Shown in pieces: positions 1 through 7,365 of a stretch of 64,000 nucleotides of DNA. Source of the DNA: DASQMT01 sp963839615 (GTDB taxonomy: Bacteria > Actinomycetota > Thermoleophilia > Solirubrobacterales > Solirubrobacteraceae); NCBI GenBank assembly GCA_963839615.1, contig CAWIVY010000002.1, positions 124,001 through 188,000 of the forward strand, given 5' to 3'. The notes beneath the pieces were generated by a model. The model saw nothing but the letters and a program-made list of their open reading frames with translations, was not told the origin of the DNA and made no database searches. How positions within the stretch are numbered: position 1 is the stretch's first letter; the number at the start of each line of letters is the position of its first letter. The position numbers and the translations under genes were made by a program.

Positions 1-89
1 TGCACGAACGCGTCGTCGAGCGCGTGCACGATGAGCAGCAGGGTTGCGGCGCTGAAGACCAGCGCCTCTCCGGAGCGGTGGCGTGTCAT
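1..89 (-). CDS. N-terminus of a second membrane-anchored hydrolase-like protein (partial, cut by window edge)
   Basis: Reading leftward from an ATG at 89-87 gives an open frame to the window edge. It begins with a short basic stretch and then a hydrophobic segment ending in the string HALDDAFV. The next gene upstream has the same layout near its start, with HVLDDNFVQPQPG after its first membrane segment, so the two are tandem paralogs. The ATG overlaps the stop of that gene by 4 bp (ATGA), which indicates translational coupling. Only about 29 residues are visible. The product is therefore called by similarity to its neighbour; whether it carries the alpha/beta hydrolase domain cannot be seen. 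Confidence 0.6.
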   Translation of the reverse strand, partial: MTRHRSGEALVFSAATLLLIVHALDDAFV

Positions 90-1387
90 GGCGCCAGCGC
101 CTCGTCGAAGAACCCGACCACGCGCCGCTCGTACTCCTCGGGGCGTGCGGTGATGCCGCCGGTGTGCTTGGACTCCGGGATCTTCCAGTGCGTGACGGGC
201 TCCTTCGCCGCACGTGCGTAGCCGTCGTTGAGCTCCTCGCCGTTCTGGCTGTCGCCCGCCTGGATGAGGAAGACGGGACGCGGCGAGATCTTCGGCACGA
301 GCGTCTTCAGGTTGGCCGGCGGCGAGTGGTTGGAGAACACAGCCAGCGACGCTGTCTGCGTCACGTGGTGCACGCCGATCATCACCTTGCCGAAGCCGCT
401 GGCCGTGTCGAGCTCCTCGGTCAGCGAGCGCGGTCCCGCGCCCTCGGAGACGACGGCTGCGAGGTCGTCGGTCTCGGCGGCGGTCTGGAGCATCAGCTCG
501 CCGCCGACGGACAGGCCGATGCCGCCGATGCGGCCGGGGTCGACGTCGGGCCGGTGCTGGAGGTAGGCGATCGCCGCCTTGATGTCGCGCTCGCCGCCCC
601 ATCCGAACGCGTGCGGGTCGCCTTCGCTCTTGCCCTCGCCGCGGCGGTCGAAGAGCAGCACGCCGTAGCCGTGGCGGGCCAGCATGCGGGTCTGCTTCTG
701 CGGCCCGTTGCGGCCGGGGAACGCGATCACGGCGGCGCCGTTCTTGGACGGGACGTACCAGCCCTCGAGCTCGAGCCCGTCGCTCGTCTCGAACTTCACG
801 TTCTCGTGGGCGACGCCGAGCTTGTCCTCCGGCACGACGGCGCGTCCCACATGCGTGCTGACGTAGCCGAGCACGAGCGGGAACACGAACAGCATCGCGA
901 CGGCAATGCCCGTGACGCCGAGCAGCGCGCGGCGCGGGTAGCGCCACCAGAGGCTGCCCTCGGTGCGGCGCGTGCGCCACAGGGTGGCCGCGCCGAGGCC
1001 GAGCAGCAGCAGCCCGGCCGGGATCGCGAGCAGGCCGGTGAAGTCGTCACCCGATGCACCGAGCGCATTCGTGTAGTGGATCGCCTCGGCGCCGGCGGCG
1101 ATCCCGGGCACTCCGAGGAACAGCGACAGGGCGCCGCGGCGGCCGCCGCGCAGGCGCGGGTACGCCCACGCCGCGAGGCCGAGCACGGCGAGCGGCACGA
1201 GGCCGCTGACGAGGTGGTCGCCGGGCGACGTGCCCGGCTGCGGCTGCACGAAGTTGTCGTCGAGCACGTGCAGCGCGATCAGGGCCAGCCCGATCAGGAA
1301 GATGAGGGTCTCGCGAGTCCGGCCGCCCCGCCGCGTGAGCGGCGGGGCGGCAGGGGTCACGGACCGCTTGAGGGTCGCGGTCGTCAT
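86..1387 (-). CDS. Membrane-anchored alpha/beta hydrolase (433 aa)
   Basis: The first ~160 residues hold several hydrophobic segments separated by short loops. The C-terminal half is an alpha/beta hydrolase of the dienelactone-hydrolase/YqiA-like type, with a nucleophile elbow GIGLSVGG (Ser), an upstream LLFDRRGEGKSEG strand-turn and a late His in ESKHTGG. The substrate is unknown; an ester or peptide bond is inferred from the fold. The catalytic domain probably sits on one membrane face, tethered by the N-terminal bundle. A GGAG lies 6 nt before the ATG. It follows an ABC exporter permease by 12 bp and overlaps the next gene by 4 bp, so it is likely co-transcribed with the exporter and the two-component system upstream. 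Confidence 0.8.
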   Translation of the reverse strand: MTTATLKRSVTPAAPPLTRRGGRTRETLIFLIGLALIALHVLDDNFVQPQPGTSPGDHLVSGLVPLAVLGLAAWAYPRLRGGRRGALSLFLGVPGIAAGAEAIHYTNALGASGDDFTGLLAIPAGLLLLGLGAATLWRTRRTEGSLWWRYPRRALLGVTGIAVAMLFVFPLVLGYVSTHVGRAVVPEDKLGVAHENVKFETSDGLELEGWYVPSKNGAAVIAFPGRNGPQKQTRMLARHGYGVLLFDRRGEGKSEGDPHAFGWGGERDIKAAIAYLQHRPDVDPGRIGGIGLSVGGELMLQTAAETDDLAAVVSEGAGPRSLTEELDTASGFGKVMIGVHHVTQTASLAVFSNHSPPANLKTLVPKISPRPVFLIQAGDSQNGEELNDGYARAAKEPVTHWKIPESKHTGGITARPEEYERRVVGFFDEALAP

Positions 1388-1399
1388 CGTGAGCTCCGG

Positions 1400-3946
1400 C
1401 TACTCGTAGTGGAGCGCGTCGAGCACGTTGAGCCGCGAGGCCCGCCGCGCCGGCATGATCGCCGCGGCGACTCCGGCGAGGATCGCGACGAGCGTGAAGC
1501 CCGCCAGCGTCTGGATCGGCACGACCAGGCTGACGCCCTGGCCCGACATCGCCTGGGTCACGAGCGCGGCTAGGAACACGCCGAGTCCGAGGCCGAGCAC
1601 CGCGCCGATCAGCGCCGTGATGATGCTCTCGTGCCGGATCATGCGGCGCGCCTGACGGCGCGTCATCCCGATCGTGCGCAGCATGCCCAGCTCCCGCGTG
1701 CGCTCGAACACCGAGAGCACGAGGGTGTTGACCATGCCGAACAGGCTCACGATGACCGAGAACCCGAGCAGGACATAGAGCATCGCCAGCAGCGTCGCCA
1801 TCTCCTTGGTGCTGTCCTTCGGGTACGCGGCTCCGGTGTGGAAGGTCGCGTCACCGAAGTCCGCGACCGCGGCCTTCAGCCCTGCGGCGGCGCTGTCGTC
1901 CGCGTCGAGGAACGTGAACATGTTCTTCGGCTGCGAAGCGATGGCGTCGAAGCCCTTCTGGCTGATGCTGACGTCGCCGAGCAGGGTCTTCCCCTTTGGC
2001 GGCTGGTAGATCCCGCGGAGGACCGCCTTGCTCTTCTCGCCCGACGCCGTGGTGATCGAGAGACGGTCGCCGAGTGCGAGGTGCTCGTTCTCCGCGTAGT
2101 CCTCCGTCACGACGGCTCCGTCGGCGCCGAGCTGCGCGAGCGCCTGCTCGGAGCCCTTGACCCAGTCGAACCGCAGGAACTGCGCGATCGTGGCCGGGTC
2201 GATGCCGGTGATCTCGAGCTCGTCGGCTCCCACCAGCACCGTGTCGGAGCGCACGTGCGAGGCAGCCTTGACGCCGGGCACGCGCGCCAGCGCGTCGCCC
2301 TCCTCGGCACGGAACGGCGTCTGCTGCTTGCCGTCGATGACGTAGCCGGCGTCGAGCTGCTCCTTGACCGCGCCCTCCTGCGAGTCGCGCAGTCCGGCGC
2401 CGAGCACCGCGACGACGGTGACGAGCGTGAGCCCGATCATCAGCGCTGCGGCGGTCGATGCCGTGCGAGCCGGGTTGCGGACCGAGTTGGCGCCCGCGAG
2501 CTCGCCTGCGACGCCACCGACACGGCGTGCCGGCCAGCCCACGATGCGGGCCAGCGGACCGACGAGGCGCGGCGCGAGCAGTGCGATGCCCAGGAACAGC
2601 CCGAGCACGCCGCCGCCCAGCAGCACCGCGACCGCGGCCCCGCTGACGCCGCCGGCGAAGATGCCGGCCGAGATCGCGGCCAGCGCGGCCACGACCACGC
2701 CGATGCCGGCCTTGGCCGAGTGCGCCGCGAAGCGCGACGTCGGCAGGACGGCGCCTTCGCGGACAGCCGCGATCGGCGGCACGCGGGTCGCTCTGCGCGC
2801 GGGCAGGATGCTCGCGATCAGCGTGATCCCGGTGCCGAGCACGAGCGACACGATCACCGTGCTGCCGGCGAACACCGTCCCGCCCTTCGGCAGGTCGACG
2901 CCGAACGCCGAGAAGAGCGCGATCATGCCCTTCGCGATCCCGAGCCCGAGCAGCAGCCCGATCACGGAGGCGAGCAGGCCGATCACGAGTCCCTCGAGCC
3001 GCACCGAGCGCATGACCTGCTTGCGCGAGGCACCGAGCGTCCGCAGGGTGGCGAACTCACGCGTCCGCTGGGCGACCGTGATCGAGAGGGTGTTGAAGAT
3101 CACGAACGCACCGACGAGCAACGCGATGGCGGCGAAGCCGAGCAGGCCGTAGCGCAGGAAGTCCATCCCGCTGTTGAGGTCCTTCGCGTCCTCCGCCGCC
3201 TGCTTGGCGCTGTCCTGGACCTGGAGCGTGTCGGTCATGAGCGGCTTGATCGCGTCGACGAGCTCGGTCGGCGACGTGCCGTCCTTGGCCGCGATCGAGA
3301 TCGTGTCGAACTGGCCCTCGCGGTGGAGCAGCTTCTGGGCCGTCTCGAGGTCCCACGCCGCGATCGTGGCGAAGCCGAGCGAGTCGGTGTCGCCGAACGA
3401 CGCGGTGCCGGTCACCTCGTACGTGTGCTTCTTCCCCAGCGATGAGATGACGACCGGATCGCCGATCGCGTAGTGCTCCTTCGCGGCGGTGCCGGCATCG
3501 ATCACGACCTGCTCCGGCCCCTGGGCCCACTGGCCCGACTTGAGCTTGAGCGGGCTGAACTGCGCGCCGGCGGGGTCAAAGCTGGTGCCGATGCTCTCCA
3601 GGCCGACCTTCTTGCCCTTGCTGTCGATGATGTCCGCGACGTTGGATGCCTCGGGGGCGACGGTGCCGCTGGCGGCTCCGACCTCCGGAAGCGCCTTGAC
3701 CTTCGAGAGCAGCGACTCCGGCACCGTCGCAGCACCGCTGGCGGAGAAGTCGACGATCTTCTTGCCCTGGATGACCGCATCGGTCTGGGCGGAGGACGCG
3801 GTGAAGAGACCGTCGAAGGTCCGCTGCATCGTGTCGGTGAGGATGAGTGTGCCGCTGACCATCGAGACGCCGATGACGATGGCGAATGCGGTCAATAGTG
3901 CGCGGATCTTGCGGCCCGCGAGTCCCTTCAGCGCAACCCCGATCAT
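1400..3946 (-). CDS. ABC transporter permease, two FtsX/MacB domains (848 aa)
   Basis: This is a large permease of the MacB/FtsX class. An N-terminal membrane segment (residues ~15-40) is followed by a long extracytoplasmic MacB_PCD-like domain. An FtsX core follows (around 265-400, with the typical TREFATLRTLGASRKQVMRS motif), then a central group of membrane segments. A second extracytoplasmic domain and a second FtsX core (ERTRELGMLRTIGMTRRQAR) complete it. Such proteins work with a cytoplasmic ATPase in lipoprotein, peptide or lipid export, or in mechanotransmission. The start overlaps the ATPase stop by 4 bp (ATGA), so the two form one transporter. The substrate is not deducible. Confidence 0.9.
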   Translation of the reverse strand: MIGVALKGLAGRKIRALLTAFAIVIGVSMVSGTLILTDTMQRTFDGLFTASSAQTDAVIQGKKIVDFSASGAATVPESLLSKVKALPEVGAASGTVAPEASNVADIIDSKGKKVGLESIGTSFDPAGAQFSPLKLKSGQWAQGPEQVVIDAGTAAKEHYAIGDPVVISSLGKKHTYEVTGTASFGDTDSLGFATIAAWDLETAQKLLHREGQFDTISIAAKDGTSPTELVDAIKPLMTDTLQVQDSAKQAAEDAKDLNSGMDFLRYGLLGFAAIALLVGAFVIFNTLSITVAQRTREFATLRTLGASRKQVMRSVRLEGLVIGLLASVIGLLLGLGIAKGMIALFSAFGVDLPKGGTVFAGSTVIVSLVLGTGITLIASILPARRATRVPPIAAVREGAVLPTSRFAAHSAKAGIGVVVAALAAISAGIFAGGVSGAAVAVLLGGGVLGLFLGIALLAPRLVGPLARIVGWPARRVGGVAGELAGANSVRNPARTASTAAALMIGLTLVTVVAVLGAGLRDSQEGAVKEQLDAGYVIDGKQQTPFRAEEGDALARVPGVKAASHVRSDTVLVGADELEITGIDPATIAQFLRFDWVKGSEQALAQLGADGAVVTEDYAENEHLALGDRLSITTASGEKSKAVLRGIYQPPKGKTLLGDVSISQKGFDAIASQPKNMFTFLDADDSAAAGLKAAVADFGDATFHTGAAYPKDSTKEMATLLAMLYVLLGFSVIVSLFGMVNTLVLSVFERTRELGMLRTIGMTRRQARRMIRHESIITALIGAVLGLGLGVFLAALVTQAMSGQGVSLVVPIQTLAGFTLVAILAGVAAAIMPARRASRLNVLDALHYE

Positions 3947-4716
3947 CGTCCGCTCACTTCCTCGAGCGTCGCGAGGATCTCGTGCGCCGTGGAGGGGCCG
4001 AGGTCGCGGACGATGTCGCCGTCGGCGAGGAACAGCACGCGGTCGGCGATCGCCGCTGCGTGTGCGTCATGGGTGACCATCACGGTCGTCTGGCCGAGGT
4101 TGTCGACCGAGTCGCGCAGCAGGCCGAGGATCTCGCCGCTGGTCGTGGAGTCGAGGTTGCCCGTGGGCTCGTCGGCGAACATGACGCTCGGGCGCGAGAC
4201 GAGCGCACGGGCGACGGCGACGCGCTGCTGCTGGCCGCCGGAGAGCTCCGACGGGCGGTGGCCGAGGCGCTCGGTCAGGCCGACCTGCTCGACGAGCTGC
4301 TCGAGCCAGGCCTGGTCGGGCTTGCCGCCGGCGAGCTTGAGCGGCAGCACGATGTTCTCGGCGGCCGTGAGCATCGGGAGCAGGTTGAAGAACTGGAAGA
4401 TGAAGCCGATGTGATCGCGGCGCAGCTTCGTCAGCTCCGTGTCGTCCATGTCGGCGACGTTCTGGTCGGCGACGTAGACCTCGCCCGCGGTCGGCTTGTC
4501 GAGGCCGGCGAGGATGTGCATCAGCGTCGACTTGCCTGAGCCCGACGGGCCCATGACCGCGGTCAGGCGGCCGGCGGTGATGTCGACGGAGACGCCACGC
4601 AGCGCGTCCACGGCGGTGTCGCCCTGGCCGTAGCGGCGGACGAGGTCACGGGCCGTCACGACCGCTTCGGGGGTGGATGATTCCGGGCGCTCGGCCTGGA
4701 CCAGGATGCTTTGCAT
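3943..4716 (-). CDS. ABC transporter ATP-binding protein, LolD/MacB type (257 aa)
   Basis: This is the ATPase partner of the FtsX-type permease. It has Walker A GPSGSGKST (residues 56-64), signature LSGGQQQRVAVARAL, Walker B ending in FADEPTGNLD, and a switch His in MVTHD. The N-terminal ~20 residues before the ABC domain are not conserved. The ATG at 4716 is chosen because a GGAGGG sits about 8 nt upstream; an in-frame ATG at 4791 would add 25 residues with no SD. The gene overlaps the permease by 4 bp. The upstream response regulator is 132 bp away on the same strand, a layout common for drug- or cell-wall-stress exporters controlled by a dedicated two-component system. Confidence 0.92.
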   Translation of the reverse strand: MQSILVQAERPESSTPEAVVTARDLVRRYGQGDTAVDALRGVSVDITAGRLTAVMGPSGSGKSTLMHILAGLDKPTAGEVYVADQNVADMDDTELTKLRRDHIGFIFQFFNLLPMLTAAENIVLPLKLAGGKPDQAWLEQLVEQVGLTERLGHRPSELSGGQQQRVAVARALVSRPSVMFADEPTGNLDSTTSGEILGLLRDSVDNLGQTTVMVTHDAHAAAIADRVLFLADGDIVRDLGPSTAHEILATLEEVSGR

Positions 4717-4848
4717 GGGGAGTCCCTCCGGGGGATGGATCGACATGCAACGAGCGTCGCGACCGGCGGGGGGACACGCCAGCGAGTCCACATGTGTCCG
4801 GGGGGGCGGTGCCCCGGGGGTGCCGCCGGGCGGCTCCCCGCTGGCGCG
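4717..4848 (-). other. Gap between response regulator and ABC ATPase, with GC-rich inverted repeats
   Basis: No gene is seen in this 132-bp gap. It contains an 8-bp inverted repeat (CGCCAGCG near 4777, CGCTGGCG near 4839) enclosing smaller ones, GGACAC/GTGTCC and a GGGGCGGTGCCCC block. Read on the minus strand it could act as a partial terminator or processing site separating the regulator mRNA from the exporter mRNA. There is no T-tract, so this is weak. Confidence 0.3.
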
Positions 4849-5493
4849 TCAGATGCCGAGGAACCTGATCGCGGCTAGCACGCGCCGATGCTCGCTGCCG
4901 CTGTCGGGCAGCCCGAGCTTCGAGAAGATGCTCGAGACGTGCTTCTCCGCACTGCGCAGCGTGATGTCGGTGCGGGCGGCGATCGCCTGGTTCGTGAGCC
5001 CTTCGGCGATCAGCTGGAGCACCTCGCGCTCGCGTGGGGTGAGGCCCGCCAGCGGGCCGTCGGCGCGCTCGCCGGCGAGCAGGTTGGAGACCACCTCGGG
5101 ATCGAGCGCCGTGCCCCCGCTGTGGACGCGGCGCAGCGTCGCGACGAAGTCCTCGACGTCCGTGACGCGATCCTTGAGCAGGTAGCCGAGCCGCTCGGGA
5201 CTCTCGGCCAGGGCCCGCGTCGCGACGCCGAACTCGACGTGCTGCGACAGGATCACGATCGCGACCTGCGGGTGGCGCGCGCGGATCTCCCGGGCCGCCA
5301 CGAGTCCCTCGTCGGTGTTCGTCGGCGGCATCCGGACATCGACGATCGCCACGTCGGGCTTGTGCTCGTCGACCGCGCGCAGCAGCTCCTCGGCGTTGTC
5401 CACCTCTGCCGCGACGTCGAGGCCGCTCTCCTGCAGGAGCGAGGCGATCCCCCTACGGACGAGCAGGTTGTCGTCCGCGATCACGACCCGCAA
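4849..5493 (-). CDS. NarL/LuxR-family response regulator (214 aa)
   Basis: The receiver domain starts RVVIADDN, with the acidic pair D7/D8 and phosphoacceptor D52 in AIVDVRMPP. The C-terminal LuxR-type helix-turn-helix runs from LTPREREVLQLIAEG to about residue 195. It should dimerise on phosphorylation and bind DNA, most likely activating the ABC exporter downstream. A TTG start at 5493 is chosen: it gives the family's usual (M)RVVIADD opening and has GGAG 5 nt upstream. A GTG at 5484 overlapping the kinase stop as GTGA is the alternative. The 3' end of the kinase gene overlaps this gene, so the pair is translationally coupled. Confidence 0.9.
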   Translation of the reverse strand: MRVVIADDNLLVRRGIASLLQESGLDVAAEVDNAEELLRAVDEHKPDVAIVDVRMPPTNTDEGLVAAREIRARHPQVAIVILSQHVEFGVATRALAESPERLGYLLKDRVTDVEDFVATLRRVHSGGTALDPEVVSNLLAGERADGPLAGLTPREREVLQLIAEGLTNQAIAARTDITLRSAEKHVSSIFSKLGLPDSGSEHRRVLAAIRFLGI

Positions 5494-7271
5494 GGCAGCT
5501 CCGCGGTGACGGTGGTGCCGGCGCCGGCCGGGCTGCCGACGCGGAGCGTGCCCTCGAGCGCCTCGACCCGGTCGGCGAGGCCGCGCAGGCCCGAGCCGCG
5601 GGAGTCGTCCGCGCCGCCGATCCCGTCGTCGGCGATCTCGATCGTGGCCGTCGCGCCGGACTGCCAGACGCGCACCGTCGCGTACGTAGCGCGGGAGTAC
5701 TTCGCGACGTTGGCGAGCGCCTCGGACGCGACGAAGTAGGCGGCCAGCTCGACCGCCTCCGGCAGCCGCCCGGTCGTTTCGCAGGACACGGTCGTCGCAA
5801 CGGTGGACCGGTTCCCGAGCGAGCTCAGCGCCGCGTCGAGGCCGTGCTCGAGCACCGCGGGGTGGATGCCGCGGGCCAGCTCGCGCAGCTCCGCCAGCGA
5901 GTGCGCGAGCTCGTCGCTCGCGGTCGTCACGAGCTGCTCCGCGGAGGGGTCGTCGCGGATGCGGTTCTGCAGCAGCCTGAGCTGCAGCGCGATGCCGACG
6001 AGTCGCTGCTGCGCGCCGTCGTGCAGGTTGCGCTCGAGCCGCCGCCGCTCCGCGTCGCCGGCCGCGACGATCCGCTCGCGCGAGGCCTTCAGCTCGGTCA
6101 GCCGGGCCTGCGCCTCGGCGTGCAGGTGCTCGTTCTCGAGCGCGATCGCGGCCGCCGCGCAGACGGCCTCCACGAGCTCGGGGTCGTCGTCGAGCGACGC
6201 GTCGTAGATCAGCGCCGCGACGCGCTGGCCGTCGCGGTCGACGGGCGCGATCGCCCGGTCGCCGCCCGTGGCGGGCAGCGAGATCTGCTGTCCGGCGGCG
6301 TCGGCGTAGGACTGGTACTCCGGCAGCCAGTACGCCACGACGAGCTGCGGATCGCCCAGCGTCCGGGCCAGCGCAGCCTGCAGGTCGCCCCCGCGCATCG
6401 TGCCCAGCCCGAGGAACAGCTCCGCGAGTCCGCCGCGCGCGAGCCGCGACCGCAGCAGGCCGGCGAGGAAGGCGATGGGGACCGTGACCAGCGAGCACGC
6501 CGCGAGCCACAGCAGCGTCTGCGAGCGCGTGCCGGAGATCAGGTCGTTGAGCAGCAGCGCCGCGAACAGCGACAGGCCGAGCGCCCCGGCGAGGCTCGGC
6601 AGCACCGCGCGGCGCCGCGGGCCCGATGTCTCCCACCAGCGGAACGCGATCACGGCGACGGTGACGACGCACGAGCCGATGAGCAGCCCGCGCTGGGTCC
6701 TGTCGATCTGGTGTGCGACGTCGGCATCCGGGAACGCGAGCAGCAGGTGTCCCTCCGCCGGGTCGAACAGCATCCAGGCGACCTGGAGGATCACGAGCGG
6801 CACGGCGAACGATGCGACGAGCAGCCGGTCGAGCGTCGACTGCAGTCGCCCCGCCGTCAGCAGCGTGAGGATCAGCGCGACGAAGAAGAAGATCCACCAA
6901 TCGACCGCCAGCACCCTGACCGTGTGCGCCAGAGCGGAGTCGAGCTGGCTGAGCAGCGGCTGCACGAAGAACAGGAAGCCCGTGGCGGTCATCAGCCTGC
7001 CGCTGTGGCTGTCGGGCCGGCGGCGCCACGCGACGAGCCCGAAGGCGGCGAACGAGCCCCCGATAAGCGTGAACACCACGTCCAGCCCCTGGATCGGGGC
7101 CTCGCGGTCGAAGAGGACAGGCCGGAGCGCGAGCGCCTCGGCAACGGCGGCGGCGATCCACAGCACAGCCCAGAACGAGGGGCGATGCCCGCGGGCCGCG
7201 AATCGCTCGGACACCTCCGCCCGGATCCCCGTAGCGATCCCGCCCGCCTGCGGAGCGGCCGAGAGGCTCAT
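5481..7271 (-). CDS. Sensor histidine kinase, HisKA_3 type with polytopic sensor (596 aa)
   Basis: Residues ~30-275 contain about eight hydrophobic segments, a membrane sensor. A GAF-like stretch (~290-380) follows, then a short coiled linker. The HisKA_3 dimerisation domain has the phospho-acceptor His417 in ERNLHDGAQQRL. The HATPase_c domain shows an N-box around NVAKYSRAT and G boxes DDGIGGADD and GSGLRGLADRV. It phosphorylates the adjacent NarL-type regulator. The start codon has a TAGTGT hexamer only 6 nt upstream and no SD, suggesting a leaderless transcript. The promoter region is shared with the divergent uvrA gene and its SOS box. Confidence 0.92.
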   Translation of the reverse strand: MSLSAAPQAGGIATGIRAEVSERFAARGHRPSFWAVLWIAAAVAEALALRPVLFDREAPIQGLDVVFTLIGGSFAAFGLVAWRRRPDSHSGRLMTATGFLFFVQPLLSQLDSALAHTVRVLAVDWWIFFFVALILTLLTAGRLQSTLDRLLVASFAVPLVILQVAWMLFDPAEGHLLLAFPDADVAHQIDRTQRGLLIGSCVVTVAVIAFRWWETSGPRRRAVLPSLAGALGLSLFAALLLNDLISGTRSQTLLWLAACSLVTVPIAFLAGLLRSRLARGGLAELFLGLGTMRGGDLQAALARTLGDPQLVVAYWLPEYQSYADAAGQQISLPATGGDRAIAPVDRDGQRVAALIYDASLDDDPELVEAVCAAAAIALENEHLHAEAQARLTELKASRERIVAAGDAERRRLERNLHDGAQQRLVGIALQLRLLQNRIRDDPSAEQLVTTASDELAHSLAELRELARGIHPAVLEHGLDAALSSLGNRSTVATTVSCETTGRLPEAVELAAYFVASEALANVAKYSRATYATVRVWQSGATATIEIADDGIGGADDSRGSGLRGLADRVEALEGTLRVGSPAGAGTTVTAELPCGS

Positions 7272-7277
7272 GGGGCG

Positions 7278-7283
7278 ACACTA
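7278..7283 (-). promoter_or_regulatory. Candidate -10 (TAGTGT) of the kinase operon, leaderless
   Basis: TAGTGT read on the minus strand ends 6 nt before the kinase ATG at 7271. The transcript would begin at or next to the start codon, and no Shine-Dalgarno is present. It matches the TAnnnT pattern seen before many other genes here. Confidence 0.5.
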
Positions 7284-7316
7284 TCCGCGCAAGGAGCGCG
7301 GCGCCACCCGCGAAGA

Positions 7317-7330
7317 CGAACACGTGTTCG
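7317..7330. promoter_or_regulatory. SOS box (LexA operator) upstream of uvrA
   Basis: CGAACACGTGTTCG is a perfect 14-bp palindrome and fits the Gram-positive/actinobacterial LexA operator pattern CGAAC-N4-GTTCG exactly. It lies 35 bp before the uvrA GTG, spanning the -35 region of the proposed uvrA promoter, so LexA binding would block RNA polymerase. uvrA is a classical SOS gene, which supports the call. The site is also about 33 bp upstream of the divergent kinase -10 and could influence that promoter. Confidence 0.88.
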
Positions 7331-7352
7331 ACGATTCCGTCCGCGGGTTACG

Positions 7353-7358
7353 TACACT
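7353..7358 (+). promoter_or_regulatory. Candidate -10 (TACACT) of uvrA, leaderless
   Basis: TACACT ends 7 nt before the uvrA GTG. A TTCGAC at 7327-7332, overlapping the SOS box, is a possible -35 with 20-bp spacing. No SD precedes the GTG, so transcription probably starts at the initiation codon. Confidence 0.5.
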
Positions 7359-7365
7359 GGACCGG

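Noticed and set aside
83..1573. Long plus-strand frame opposite the hydrolase (and the similar frame at 1631-3445)
   Set aside because: Repetitive Arg/Glu/Val composition and no start signal; the minus-strand frames have clear hydrolase and FtsX motifs.
4717..4791. ATG at 4791 as start of the ABC ATPase
   Set aside because: It adds 25 non-conserved residues and has no SD, while the ATG at 4716 has GGAGGG about 8 nt upstream.
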